NCBI RefSeq assembly: GCF_900291985.1
Contig: NZ_LT985980.1
Span: 708,001 to 772,000 of the forward strand
Direction: 5' to 3'
Origin: Lysinibacillus timonensis
GTDB lineage: Bacteria; Bacillota; Bacilli; Bacillales_A; Planococcaceae
Length of the DNA stretch: 64,000 nt
The notes under the pieces are model-generated. The model worked only from the letters and a program-made list of their open reading frames with translations. It had not been told where the DNA came from and did not search any database. The first letter of the stretch is position 1. Each line of letters starts with the position of its first letter. The translations under genes were made by a program, and so were the position numbers. Positions 47,370 to 55,534 of the stretch are shown here, piece after piece.

Positions 47370-48754
47370 CGAACCACCTCCAATAATGCTTTTGCTTTAT
47401 TTAATGTTTCTTGATATTCAGACTCCGCAACCGAATCATATACAATACCTGCCCCTGCTTGCACATAAGCATTGTTATCTTTCACAACCATAGTTCTTAT
47501 GGCTAACGCTAAATCCATGTTTCCGTTAACGGATACATAGCCAATTGCACCAGCGTATACGCCACGTTTTTTATTTTCTAATTCATTAATGATTTGCATT
47601 GCTCTTATTTTAGGAGCACCTGAAACAGTTCCTGCAGGAAGACATGAAGTTAATACATCTAATACATGAACATCTTCCTTCAATTCTCCGACTACTTCCG
47701 AAACAATATGCATAACAAATTTATAACGTTCAACCGTCATATATTTGCTTACTTGAACGGTGCCACTTTTACTAACGCGCCCAATATCATTACGTCCTAA
47801 ATCTACGAGCATACGGTGTTCAGCGATTTCTTTTTCATCTTGCATGAGTTGCTGTTCAATATGTTGGTCTTCCTCTTTTGTTTTACCACGGGGCTTTGTA
47901 CCAGCAATTGGATTCGTTGTAACGTAACGGTCCTTTACCTTTACTAAGCTTTCTGGAGACGTTCCAAGTATTGTATAGTCATCAAACTCTAAATAAAACA
48001 TATACGGTGAAGGATTTGATGTTCTTAATTTTCTATACAATGAGAATGGGTTGCCTTTGAAGTTCGCTTGAAATCTTTGTGATAGAACTACTTGGAATAT
48101 ATCACCTCTTACAATATGTTCCTTTGCTTTTTCAACCATATTGATAAAGTCTTCTTTTCTAATTGTCGGTTGAAATTTTAAAGAGATCACCTCATCTTCA
48201 ATAAAAGTTACCCCTTGTTTAATTTGATTTTCAACTTTTACAATAGCATCGTTCATTGCCTGCTCTGTTCTTCCATTTTGGAATAAGTCAATGGCAGCTA
48301 TTGAGACCGTTTGTAGCATATGATCAAAAATAATAAATGTATCATAAAAATAAACATGTACATCTGGCATGTTTAATTCATCCAATGAAAAATCTCCAAT
48401 ATTCTCGTTATAAAAGGCGGTATCATATCCAAAATAGCCAATTGCTCCTCCAAAAAATGAATATGGATACTGCACTTTATGAATAGGCATTACCTCTTTT
48501 AACTTTTGAAAAACGGATTCCTCTTTTAAAATTGATGGTTCTTTATTTTCACAATAATAGTAATAATCCTTGTTACCTTTTAACTCTGCAATAGGATTTA
48601 CAGCAATAAAAGAATAGCGTCCACTTTCCTCATGTTTCGCAGATGATTCAAACAAAACCTTATGTTTTCCTTTTAAACTTTCAAAAACAGAAATTGGTGT
48701 CATCATATCGCCTTGCAATTCTCGAATGACAAAATGTTCTACCCCAGTTTTCAT
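47366..48754 (-). CDS. trpE: Anthranilate synthase component I
   Basis: Makes anthranilate from chorismate and ammonia, first step of tryptophan synthesis. 462 residues. ESSAKHEESGRYSFIAVNP carries the tryptophan-feedback-site region (ESS), and the catalytic core has DIFQVVLSQRF, NPIAGTKPRG, DLGRNDIGRV and PAGTVSGAPKIRAM. ATG 48754 follows AAGGAG by 10 nt; an in-frame extension to 48811 has no similarity. Preceded by a Trp T-box. The rest of the trp operon is not adjacent. Confidence 0.93.
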   Translation of the reverse strand: MKTGVEHFVIRELQGDMMTPISVFESLKGKHKVLFESSAKHEESGRYSFIAVNPIAELKGNKDYYYYCENKEPSILKEESVFQKLKEVMPIHKVQYPYSFFGGAIGYFGYDTAFYNENIGDFSLDELNMPDVHVYFYDTFIIFDHMLQTVSIAAIDLFQNGRTEQAMNDAIVKVENQIKQGVTFIEDEVISLKFQPTIRKEDFINMVEKAKEHIVRGDIFQVVLSQRFQANFKGNPFSLYRKLRTSNPSPYMFYLEFDDYTILGTSPESLVKVKDRYVTTNPIAGTKPRGKTKEEDQHIEQQLMQDEKEIAEHRMLVDLGRNDIGRVSKSGTVQVSKYMTVERYKFVMHIVSEVVGELKEDVHVLDVLTSCLPAGTVSGAPKIRAMQIINELENKKRGVYAGAIGYVSVNGNMDLALAIRTMVVKDNNAYVQAGAGIVYDSVAESEYQETLNKAKALLEVVR

Positions 48755-48879
48755 TCTCAACTCTCTCCTTCTCAACTCATACTCAACTAATCTTATTTCG
48801 AAAAAACACAACCTAACTAATTTAGGTCAAGTTGATGTCCTTTCTGATACGGATAAAATAGCCATTGCTAATCCGACAA

Positions 48880-49110
48880 ATAAAAAAAGACCTTCCATCT
48901 AAAAAGGACGGAAAGCCGTGGTGCCACCTTCATTGACTAAAGTAAATGATTACAATTTAGTCCACTTAACTGTGATAACGTATCAATACGCTAGTACCTA
49001 CTGCAACATTCAATACTAGAAGCTAGAAAGCCCATTCATATTATGTTCCGGACTAGCTTCCACCAACCGCTAGCTCTCTATACCATTACACAATACTACT
49101 CTTTTTCATC
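48880..49110 (-). promoter_or_regulatory. T-box riboswitch, tryptophan specifier
   Basis: On the minus strand the leader shows stem I with AGAGAGC and GGTTGGTGGAA, a specifier-loop segment GAATGGGC with UGG (Trp) at 49032-49034, and the T-box antiterminator core AATGAAGGTGGCACCACGG (about 48917-48935). A terminator follows: CTTTCCGTC / GATGGAAGG (48891-48914) and seven T. Uncharged tRNA-Trp would stabilise the antiterminator and turn on trpEG. Confidence 0.92.
48882..48914 (-). terminator. T-box terminator of trpEG leader
   Basis: 9-bp stem CTTTCCGTC / GATGGAAGG with two G-U pairs and seven T, mutually exclusive with the antiterminator that uses GGTGGCACC. Confidence 0.85.
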
Positions 49111-49197
49111 ATTGCTTTAATATTTTATTAGTAATTATTTTACCCGATATTATGATATTATTCAAATAAATTAAGTAAATAGTATAAAAATTATGAA

Positions 49198-49227
49198 AAG
49201 GAACTCAGCATTTCGCAAGAGTTCCTT
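49198..49227 (-). terminator. Terminator after phoU
   Basis: On the minus strand AAGGAACTC / GAGTTCCTT with a 12-nt loop, followed by TTTTCATAATTTTT, just after the phoU stop. Confidence 0.75.
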
Positions 49228-49231
49228 CATG

Positions 49232-49891
49232 TTAGTGATTTAGATCAAATCTTTGACCTTTTTTCAAATAGAGTAAGTATTCCGCGATGTTTGTTGCGTG
49301 ATCAGCGCATCGCTCAATATAGCGACAAATAAACGCCAAATTAGTAATTTGTGAGATATTTTCAGGTTTGACACTTGAAAGCTTCATAAGATGTCTAATC
49401 ATATTCCCATACATCTCATCGACTTGATCATCGAATTCTGCTACTTCTTTTGCTTTTGTCGTATTTTCCTCCACAAATGCTTCAACAATTTGTCTTAGCA
49501 TTTGAGTTGCCTTTAAACACATATCTTCAATTAATTCGACCGAAGTAATAAATTGTTCACTACCAATACGAAGAGCCTCTTTCGCAATATTTACAGCATA
49601 ATCACCAACCCGTTCCATATCAGCTGCTGCTTTAAGTAGAACAATTAGACGTCGCAAATCAGTAGCTACAGGTTGTTGCCTCGTCATTATTAAAATAACT
49701 CTATCGTTAATCGCTTCTTCAATACGATTAATCTCCGAATCTCTTTGTACTATGTCTTTAGCTGTATCTAAGTCTTTTTCAATAAATGCTCGAAATGATG
49801 TTTCAAGTCTTTCTATACTTTGGTCACAAAGTTTCAATAAATCTTTTTGCACTGCATCCAACTCATGTTCAAAACGCTCACGAACACCCAT
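49232..49891 (-). CDS. phoU: Phosphate signalling regulator PhoU
   Basis: 219 residues in two three-helix bundles, each with the ERVGDYAVNIA / ERCADHATNIAEY metal-binding motif. PhoU couples Pst transporter state to the PhoR kinase and damps phosphate uptake. B. subtilis lacks phoU in its pst operon, so the operon here is of the wider type. Follows pstB by 19 nt. Confidence 0.94.
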   Translation of the reverse strand: MGVRERFEHELDAVQKDLLKLCDQSIERLETSFRAFIEKDLDTAKDIVQRDSEINRIEEAINDRVILIMTRQQPVATDLRRLIVLLKAAADMERVGDYAVNIAKEALRIGSEQFITSVELIEDMCLKATQMLRQIVEAFVEENTTKAKEVAEFDDQVDEMYGNMIRHLMKLSSVKPENISQITNLAFICRYIERCADHATNIAEYLLYLKKGQRFDLNH

Positions 49892-49910
49892 TCACTACAC
49901 TCCTTTGTTT

Positions 49911-50762
49911 TTAACCGAAACGACCAGAGATATAATCTTCAGTACGTTGATCTGTAGGCGTAGAGAAAATTTTATCCGTATTATCGAATTCGATTACTTC
50001 TCCATTTAAGAAAAATGCAGTTCGATCAGAAATACGAGCAGCTTGTTGCATATTATGTGTAACAATAATAATTGAATAATTGTCTTTCAATTCTTGTACT
50101 AATTCTTCTACTTTAAGTGTCGAAATTGGATCTAATGCAGATGTTGGTTCATCCATTAAAATAACATCAGGCTCAATTGCAAGACAACGTGCTATACAAA
50201 TACGTTGCTGCTGTCCACCAGATAAACCATAAGCATTTTGATTTAGACGGTCTTTTACTTCATCCCAAATAGCGGCACCTCTTAAAGATTTTTCAACGAT
50301 TTCATCTAGAACTTTTTTGTTTTTGATGCCATGAATACGCGGACCATAAGCAATATTATCATAAATTGATTTAGGGAAAGGATTTGGCTTTTGGAATACC
50401 ATGCCTACCTTAGTGCGTAATTCTTCAACTTCATAATTAGCTTCAAAAATATTACGCCCTCGATAATTAATTTCACCGTTCGTTTTAACAATAGGTACTA
50501 ACTCTACCATTCTATTTAATGCTTTAATGTATGTGGATTTACCGCAACCTGATGGTCCGATGATTGCCGTCACATCATTTTCTTTAATATCTAAATTAAT
50601 ATCCTTTAGTGCATGGTGATCACCATACCAAAGATCAAAGTTCTTCGTTTCAAAAACAGAATTTTTACTCTCAGTTGAAGATACTTCATCACCCGCCGAA
50701 GTTTGAGATGACTGGACATTTATTTTTAAATTATTTTCGTTTTTAATCATAGATTGTACCAC
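49911..50762 (-). CDS. pstB: Phosphate ABC transporter ATP-binding protein
   Basis: 283 residues. Walker [15 protein letters not shown], signature [16 protein letters not shown], Walker [14 protein letters not shown] and the switch histidine VTHNM are present. An N-terminal extension of about 35 polar residues precedes the conserved [17 protein letters not shown]. Start GTG 50762 follows AAGGAAGTG. Lies 12 nt after pstA in the pstSCAB-phoU operon. Confidence 0.96.
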   Translation of the reverse strand: MVQSMIKNENNLKINVQSSQTSAGDEVSSTESKNSVFETKNFDLWYGDHHALKDINLDIKENDVTAIIGPSGCGKSTYIKALNRMVELVPIVKTNGEINYRGRNIFEANYEVEELRTKVGMVFQKPNPFPKSIYDNIAYGPRIHGIKNKKVLDEIVEKSLRGAAIWDEVKDRLNQNAYGLSGGQQQRICIARCLAIEPDVILMDEPTSALDPISTLKVEELVQELKDNYSIIIVTHNMQQAARISDRTAFFLNGEVIEFDNTDKIFSTPTDQRTEDYISGRFG

Positions 50763-50774
50763 TTTTACACTTCC

Positions 50775-51653
50775 TTAGTATCGTTTTTGGAACTTATTAC
50801 GAATGTAGATCGCAATAGAGTTCATAATCACAAGGATTAACATCAAAATGATAATACCGGCTGAGGCCACATATAAAAATTCCTCTTGTGGACGCTTTGC
50901 CCAATCATAAATTTGCATTGGTAAAGCCGTGAATTCACTTAATAAACTATCAGGTAAAAATTGCAAAATAACAGGAATACCAATTACCACTAATGGTGCC
51001 GTTTCACCGATTGCACGAGATAATGCTAGGATACTTCCTGTTAAAATACCAGGAATCGCTGCTGGTAACACTACTCGTGTAATTGTTTGCCATTTTGTTG
51101 CACCCATACCGTATGATGCTTCACGTTGTTCGTTTGGTACAGCGCGAATTGCTTCTTGAGCTGCAACGATTATTACTGGCAAAATTAATAGACTCATTGT
51201 AAAACCAGCTGCTAATAGACTTTTACCTAACATTAAAGCTCGAACAAAAATAGTTAAACCTAATAAACCAAACACAATAGATGGCACACCGGCTAAGTTT
51301 GAAATGTTCGTACGAATAAAATTATTAAACTTATTTTTCTTAGCGTATTCTTCTAAATAGATAGCAGTTGCTACACCTAAAATAATTGAAACAGGTGCAA
51401 CGATACACATCATGTATATTGTCCCTATTAGGGCAGCATGAATTCCTGCTTTTTCGGGGAAACGTGATGCGAAGCTTGTAATAAAGCCCCAATCTAAATA
51501 CCCAATACCTTGAGAAATAATACGTACTAACAAAATGACTAAACAGAGTAAAGCAAATAAAGTTGCTGAAAAGAAAAGTGCTTTCCATCCTTTATTTTTA
51601 TTTAAACGAGAATTCATACGCTTCATTACAACTGTATCATCGATGTATTTCAT
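50775..51653 (-). CDS. pstA: Phosphate ABC transporter permease PstA
   Basis: 292 residues with six transmembrane helices and the coupling EAA-type loop RAVPNEQREASYGMGATKW. Inner-membrane partner of PstC. Begins 1 nt after the pstC stop region and precedes pstB by 12 nt. Confidence 0.95.
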   Translation of the reverse strand: MKYIDDTVVMKRMNSRLNKNKGWKALFFSATLFALLCLVILLVRIISQGIGYLDWGFITSFASRFPEKAGIHAALIGTIYMMCIVAPVSIILGVATAIYLEEYAKKNKFNNFIRTNISNLAGVPSIVFGLLGLTIFVRALMLGKSLLAAGFTMSLLILPVIIVAAQEAIRAVPNEQREASYGMGATKWQTITRVVLPAAIPGILTGSILALSRAIGETAPLVVIGIPVILQFLPDSLLSEFTALPMQIYDWAKRPQEEFLYVASAGIIILMLILVIMNSIAIYIRNKFQKRY

Positions 51654-51654
51654 A

Positions 51655-52602
51655 TTAATACTCCTCTCTGAAGCGTCTTGAAATGTAATGCGCTAGTAAA
51701 TTCATGATTAACGTGAAAATAAACAATGTGAAGCCTACTGCATAAATTGAGTAGTAAATCGTCGTTCCATAACCAGCATCACCGGATGAAACTTGAACAA
51801 TATAGGCCGTCATCGTTTGAATCGAACCTGTCACATTTAAGTCGAATGTAGGCGTAGCTCCACCTGCTAGTGATACAATCATTGTTTCTCCAAGTGCACG
51901 GGAAATTGCAAGCACAATTGAAGAGATAATTCCAGATAATGCTGCAGGCAATACGACTTTAATTGCTACTTCGAACTTAGTTGCACCTAGAGCTAGTGCA
52001 CCTTCTCGAATAGAATTCGGAACGGAACTCATCGCATCTTCTGATAATGATGCAATCATTGGGATAATCATAATCCCGACCACAATACCTGGGCTAAGCG
52101 CATTGAATATTTTCAGCGACGGTATCAATTGTTGTAAAATTGGAGTGACAAATGATAATGCGAAAAATCCATAAACAATTGTAGGAACACCTGCTAAAAC
52201 CTCTAAAATAGGTTTAATAATGCGTCTTGCTTTGTCAGATGCATACTCGCTTAAATATATAGCAGCTGCTAATCCAACTGGAACTGCAACTAATATTGCG
52301 ATGACTGTTACTTTTAATGTACCTAAAATTAACGGTAAGACACCGAATGTTGGATCATTCCCTGCAAATGGGAACCATTCAGTACCGAATAAGTAATCTG
52401 TAATTGATACTCTCTGAAAAAATTCAAAGGTCTCGAAAATTAATGTGAAAACAATGCCGATTGTTGTTAATACCGAAATAAATGCCGCGATAAATAACAG
52501 AATAGGCATTAATTTCTCAACTATTCTTTTCCCTTTTTTGTTTCGAGACTTTGCAATCATATCTTGAATCGATTGACCGTTCCCTGAACCTAGAGAAGCC
52601 AT
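51655..52602 (-). CDS. pstC: Phosphate ABC transporter permease PstC
   Basis: 315 residues with six transmembrane helices; the coupling loop is SVPNSIREGALALGATKFE and the conserved GTEWFPFAGNDPTFGVLPL segment is present. ATG 52602 follows AAGGGAG by 8 nt; an in-frame extension to 52659 has no ribosome-binding site. 91 nt downstream of pstS. Confidence 0.95.
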   Translation of the reverse strand: MASLGSGNGQSIQDMIAKSRNKKGKRIVEKLMPILLFIAAFISVLTTIGIVFTLIFETFEFFQRVSITDYLFGTEWFPFAGNDPTFGVLPLILGTLKVTVIAILVAVPVGLAAAIYLSEYASDKARRIIKPILEVLAGVPTIVYGFFALSFVTPILQQLIPSLKIFNALSPGIVVGIMIIPMIASLSEDAMSSVPNSIREGALALGATKFEVAIKVVLPAALSGIISSIVLAISRALGETMIVSLAGGATPTFDLNVTGSIQTMTAYIVQVSSGDAGYGTTIYYSIYAVGFTLFIFTLIMNLLAHYISRRFREEY

Positions 52603-52693
52603 AATGTAAACTCCCTTCCAATACACGTGAGAAGATGTGTGAGTTCTAGATTTACCCACACATCTCTAAAAATCTAGTACTATAAAGTTATAA

Positions 52694-53677
52694 TTATTTT
52701 AAACCTTCTAATGTTGTTAAAGCTTCTTTATACATTTCATCTGGTAATCTTACATAACCTACAGCTTCAGCCATGTCTCCAGCGTTTTCTAAAGTGTACT
52801 TCATGAAATCATAGAATGCTTCGTTTTCTTTTAAAGCACTATGTTTAGCATAAACAAATAATGGACGTGAAAGTGGAGAATATTCACCAGATTCGATTGT
52901 ATCGTTATTTGGCTCTACACCTTCAACTGAAACTGCACTTAATGAATCTTTGTTTTCTAGGTAGTATGCATATCCGAAGAATCCGATAGCGTTTTTATCA
53001 GAAGCAACACCTTGTACGATTACGTTGTCATCTTCAGATAATTGAGCAGATTTAACTAAATCAGCACCTTCTAAAATTACTTCATCGAAGTAGTCATACG
53101 TACCTGAGTCAGTTCCTGGTGCGTAATATACGATTTTTTCAGCTGGCCATGATGGGTCAATATCAGACCATTTTTTTGCAGAACCATCTTCAATCCAAAT
53201 TTGTTTTAATTGATCAACTGTTAGATCTGTTGCCCAAGTATTTTCTGGGTTAACAACTACAGTTAAGCCATCATATGCTATTGTGAATTCAGTAAAATCG
53301 ATTCCAGCTTCTTCTAAAGCTGTTACCTCTTCTTCTTTAATTGGACGTGAAGCGTTTGAGAAATCAGTCTCTCCAGCGATGAATTTTTCAAATCCACCAC
53401 CTGAACCTGATACACCTACAGAAACTTTTACATCAGGCTGAGAAGTTTTATACTCTTCAACTAAAGCTTCAGAAATTGGTGCTACTGTAGATGAACCGTC
53501 ACCTGATACTGAACCAGATAATTTTGCAGCCTCATCTGTAGGAGTTTCTGAACCTGTATTTGCAGGTGTGTTTGTTGGTTGTTCATTTGTAGTAGTTTCG
53601 CCGTTAGATCCACATGCTCCTAATAATAAAGCAGAACCAACAACAGCTGTCATTGTTAAGTACTTCCATTTTTTCAT
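52694..53677 (-). CDS. pstS: Phosphate-binding lipoprotein PstS
   Basis: 327 residues. Lipoprotein signal with lipobox LLLGACGS (Cys near 22), a Thr-rich linker, then a type II periplasmic-binding fold with SGDGSSTVAPISEAL and SGSGGGFEKFIAGE, which bind phosphate. High-affinity receptor, first gene of the pst operon, under the Pho box at 53740-53778. An IS110 element lies upstream but leaves the Pho box intact. Confidence 0.96.
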   Translation of the reverse strand: MKKWKYLTMTAVVGSALLLGACGSNGETTTNEQPTNTPANTGSETPTDEAAKLSGSVSGDGSSTVAPISEALVEEYKTSQPDVKVSVGVSGSGGGFEKFIAGETDFSNASRPIKEEEVTALEEAGIDFTEFTIAYDGLTVVVNPENTWATDLTVDQLKQIWIEDGSAKKWSDIDPSWPAEKIVYYAPGTDSGTYDYFDEVILEGADLVKSAQLSEDDNVIVQGVASDKNAIGFFGYAYYLENKDSLSAVSVEGVEPNNDTIESGEYSPLSRPLFVYAKHSALKENEAFYDFMKYTLENAGDMAEAVGYVRLPDEMYKEALTTLEGLK

Positions 53678-53724
53678 CTTTTATTTCCTCCATAAAATTC
53701 ATAGTAAGTTGTCTTACAAATAAC

Positions 53725-53778
53725 AATATAAAGGTTTTTTGTTGATGTTATATAAATGAATTGTTAAGAGATTGTAAA
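53725..53778 (-). promoter_or_regulatory. Pho box and promoter of the pst operon
   Basis: Four PhoP half-sites on the minus strand, each separated by exactly 5 nt: TTTACA (53773-53778), TTAACA (53762-53767), TTTATA (53751-53756) and TCAACA (53740-53745), consensus TT(A/C/T)ACA with 4-6 nt spacing. A -10 like TATATT lies at 53725-53730. This is the standard activated Pho promoter layout for phosphate starvation. Confidence 0.88.
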
Positions 53779-54013
53779 TGAGTAGGTTCTTTTGTAAAAA
53801 ACTAATCTTACTTGGGCACAATAATATGTTTAATAATTTATTTTCGGCCCCATTTATTACTGGTATTTTTCTGTGAAAATAAATCAAACCTTCGGTCTTT
53901 GAATAATACTATTTGTATTGGGTAATTCTGAAAGTGACCTAAAAAAGCCAATAAGAAAGCAGAGCTACCTGTTCCGAGGTAACTTTGTATAAAATTATTT
54001 GGTTATGGTTATA

Positions 54014-55153
54014 TTAAACTAATTGGGGTTCTTTGTATGGCTCCTTGTTCATTAACATGGAGTAAATAGCCCGAAGCATTCGATGCGAGATCGCAACGAG
54101 TGCTTTTTTCTTTCCTCTTCGCGAGGCGAGTGACCAATATTTGTTTGCTAGCCATCGATTTCGACTTCTAGATACAGCCCAAGCTGCCTCACACAAGGCG
54201 GATTTAATATGAGGATTTCCTTTCACTGTACGTGTACTCTTTCTTTTCCCAGCACTTTCGTGATTACCAGGCGAAACGCCAGCCCATGATGCAAGATGTT
54301 GAGATGTCGGGAACTGTCCCATATCTACTCCGATTTCTGCAATAATCACAGCCGCAGTTTCTTTACTTATTCCTGGTATGGTGATTAACAGCTGTAGCTC
54401 TTCTTGATAATTTTGCAGGAGTTGATCTATCCGTTCTTCAATTTCTGAAATTAAAGTTTCTAAGTATTGAATATGTTGCCAAGATTGACGAATTAGGAAG
54501 ATTTGATGTTCATTAATTGTTCCAAATAGAGAATCTGTAATCCGTTGTTTTTTTGGAATCAACTTTCCATGAATATCTTTTTCCACATCTACTTCTTCGA
54601 CATAGCCTTGTTCAATTAATCGATTTAATAGTTTTCGACCAGATACACCGAATACATCTGAGATAACTGTACTTAGTTTAACATTTGAACTTTCTAATAC
54701 CTTTTGTATTCGATTCTTCTCTGAAACTAAGTGACTAATCCACTTTTTACGCAGTCTTGTTAAATCTCTTAGTTCACGAATATCTAGAGGAGGAACAAAG
54801 CTCTTTTCAATCAAACCATGACGTAATAGCTTCGCTATCCATTCTGCATCTGAAACATCAGTTTTTCTTCCAGGTACATTTTTAATCCGCTGTGCATTCG
54901 CTAAAGTGATATCAAAGAAATCCTCTAAAATGTTAAAAACAGGTTTCCAATACACACCCGTACTTTCCATTGCAATGTGTGTAACTTCATGCCCCTCTAA
55001 CCATTTTAAAAGTCGAAACAAATCTTTTGTGAGTGTTGGAAATGTCTCGATTTCTGTATACAGATCGTCCTCACGATTCCCCTTAATAACACAGGCTACA
55101 ATTGTTTCTGAATGTACATCTAAACCTGCACACTTCTCAATGAATACCTCCAT
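54014..55153 (-). CDS. IS110 family transposase (DEDD recombinase)
   Basis: 379 residues. The N-terminal RuvC-like DEDD domain begins AGLDVHSETIVAC (first Asp), with MESTGVYWKP (Glu) and GRKTDVSDAEWIAKL (Asp pair); the C-terminal transposase_20 domain has LLITIPGISKETAA and LASWAGVSPGNHESAGK with the catalytic serine region. Length is normal and no stop interrupts it, so the element may be active. ATG 55153 follows GGAGTGAT by 4-5 nt. Confidence 0.93.
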   Translation of the reverse strand: MEVFIEKCAGLDVHSETIVACVIKGNREDDLYTEIETFPTLTKDLFRLLKWLEGHEVTHIAMESTGVYWKPVFNILEDFFDITLANAQRIKNVPGRKTDVSDAEWIAKLLRHGLIEKSFVPPLDIRELRDLTRLRKKWISHLVSEKNRIQKVLESSNVKLSTVISDVFGVSGRKLLNRLIEQGYVEEVDVEKDIHGKLIPKKQRITDSLFGTINEHQIFLIRQSWQHIQYLETLISEIEERIDQLLQNYQEELQLLITIPGISKETAAVIIAEIGVDMGQFPTSQHLASWAGVSPGNHESAGKRKSTRTVKGNPHIKSALCEAAWAVSRSRNRWLANKYWSLASRRGKKKALVAISHRMLRAIYSMLMNKEPYKEPQLV

Positions 55154-55184
55154 TAAATCACTCCGATACATGAAGATCACAAAC

Positions 55185-55370
55185 AGTGAGTGAATTTGAA
55201 TATAAGCATTTTTCTGTACGTAGTCATCCTTCTAACAAGCGGAGCTAACAAAGGGTTGAACACCAAATTCACTCAAACAGTTTTTATTACAGGGTCAACG
55301 CCACCAAAAAAACCCACGTCTTACATCCTGTTTGTGTCATTACCATTATGAACCGAAGGTACTTATTTTC
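55185..55370 (-). ncRNA. Candidate IS110 bridge RNA region
   Basis: The noncoding segment before the transposase contains a 12-bp inverted repeat TGAGTGAATTTG (55187-55198) and CAAATTCACTCA (55264-55275) enclosing 65 nt, plus further short dyads to 55370. IS110 elements carry a structured bridge RNA in this left-end position that pairs with target and donor DNA. Loops and pairing segments are not assigned. Confidence 0.45.
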
Positions 55371-55492
55371 ATGCCAGGGTTGGGTGTGAAAAACTCATGA
55401 TTGTTTTTATAATAGATGGTTTTTTATATAATCTATGAGTTAGCTCGCAAGATCTTTATATTTCAATATTAATATTTTTTTCATAACAAGAA

Positions 55493-55531
55493 AAAAAGTT
55501 CCAAAAGTAATGATTACTTTTGGAACTTTTT
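55493..55531 (-). terminator. Terminator after pbpA
   Basis: A 17-bp near-perfect palindrome AAAAAGTTCCAAAAGTAA / TTACTTTTGGAACTTTTT just downstream of the PBP2 stop. Confidence 0.88.
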
Positions 55532-55534
55532 GTT

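Larger units (their letters stand above)
53880..55370 (-). mobile_element. IS110-family insertion sequence (ends approximate)
   Basis: A transposase gene with about 130 nt of noncoding sequence on its 3' side and about 200 nt on its 5' side, inserted between pbpA and pstS. A 9-bp inverted repeat ACCTTCGGT (53889-53897) and ACCGAAGGT (55353-55361) may mark subterminal ends. IS110 elements lack long terminal repeats and target duplications, so exact borders cannot be fixed here. Confidence 0.75.
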
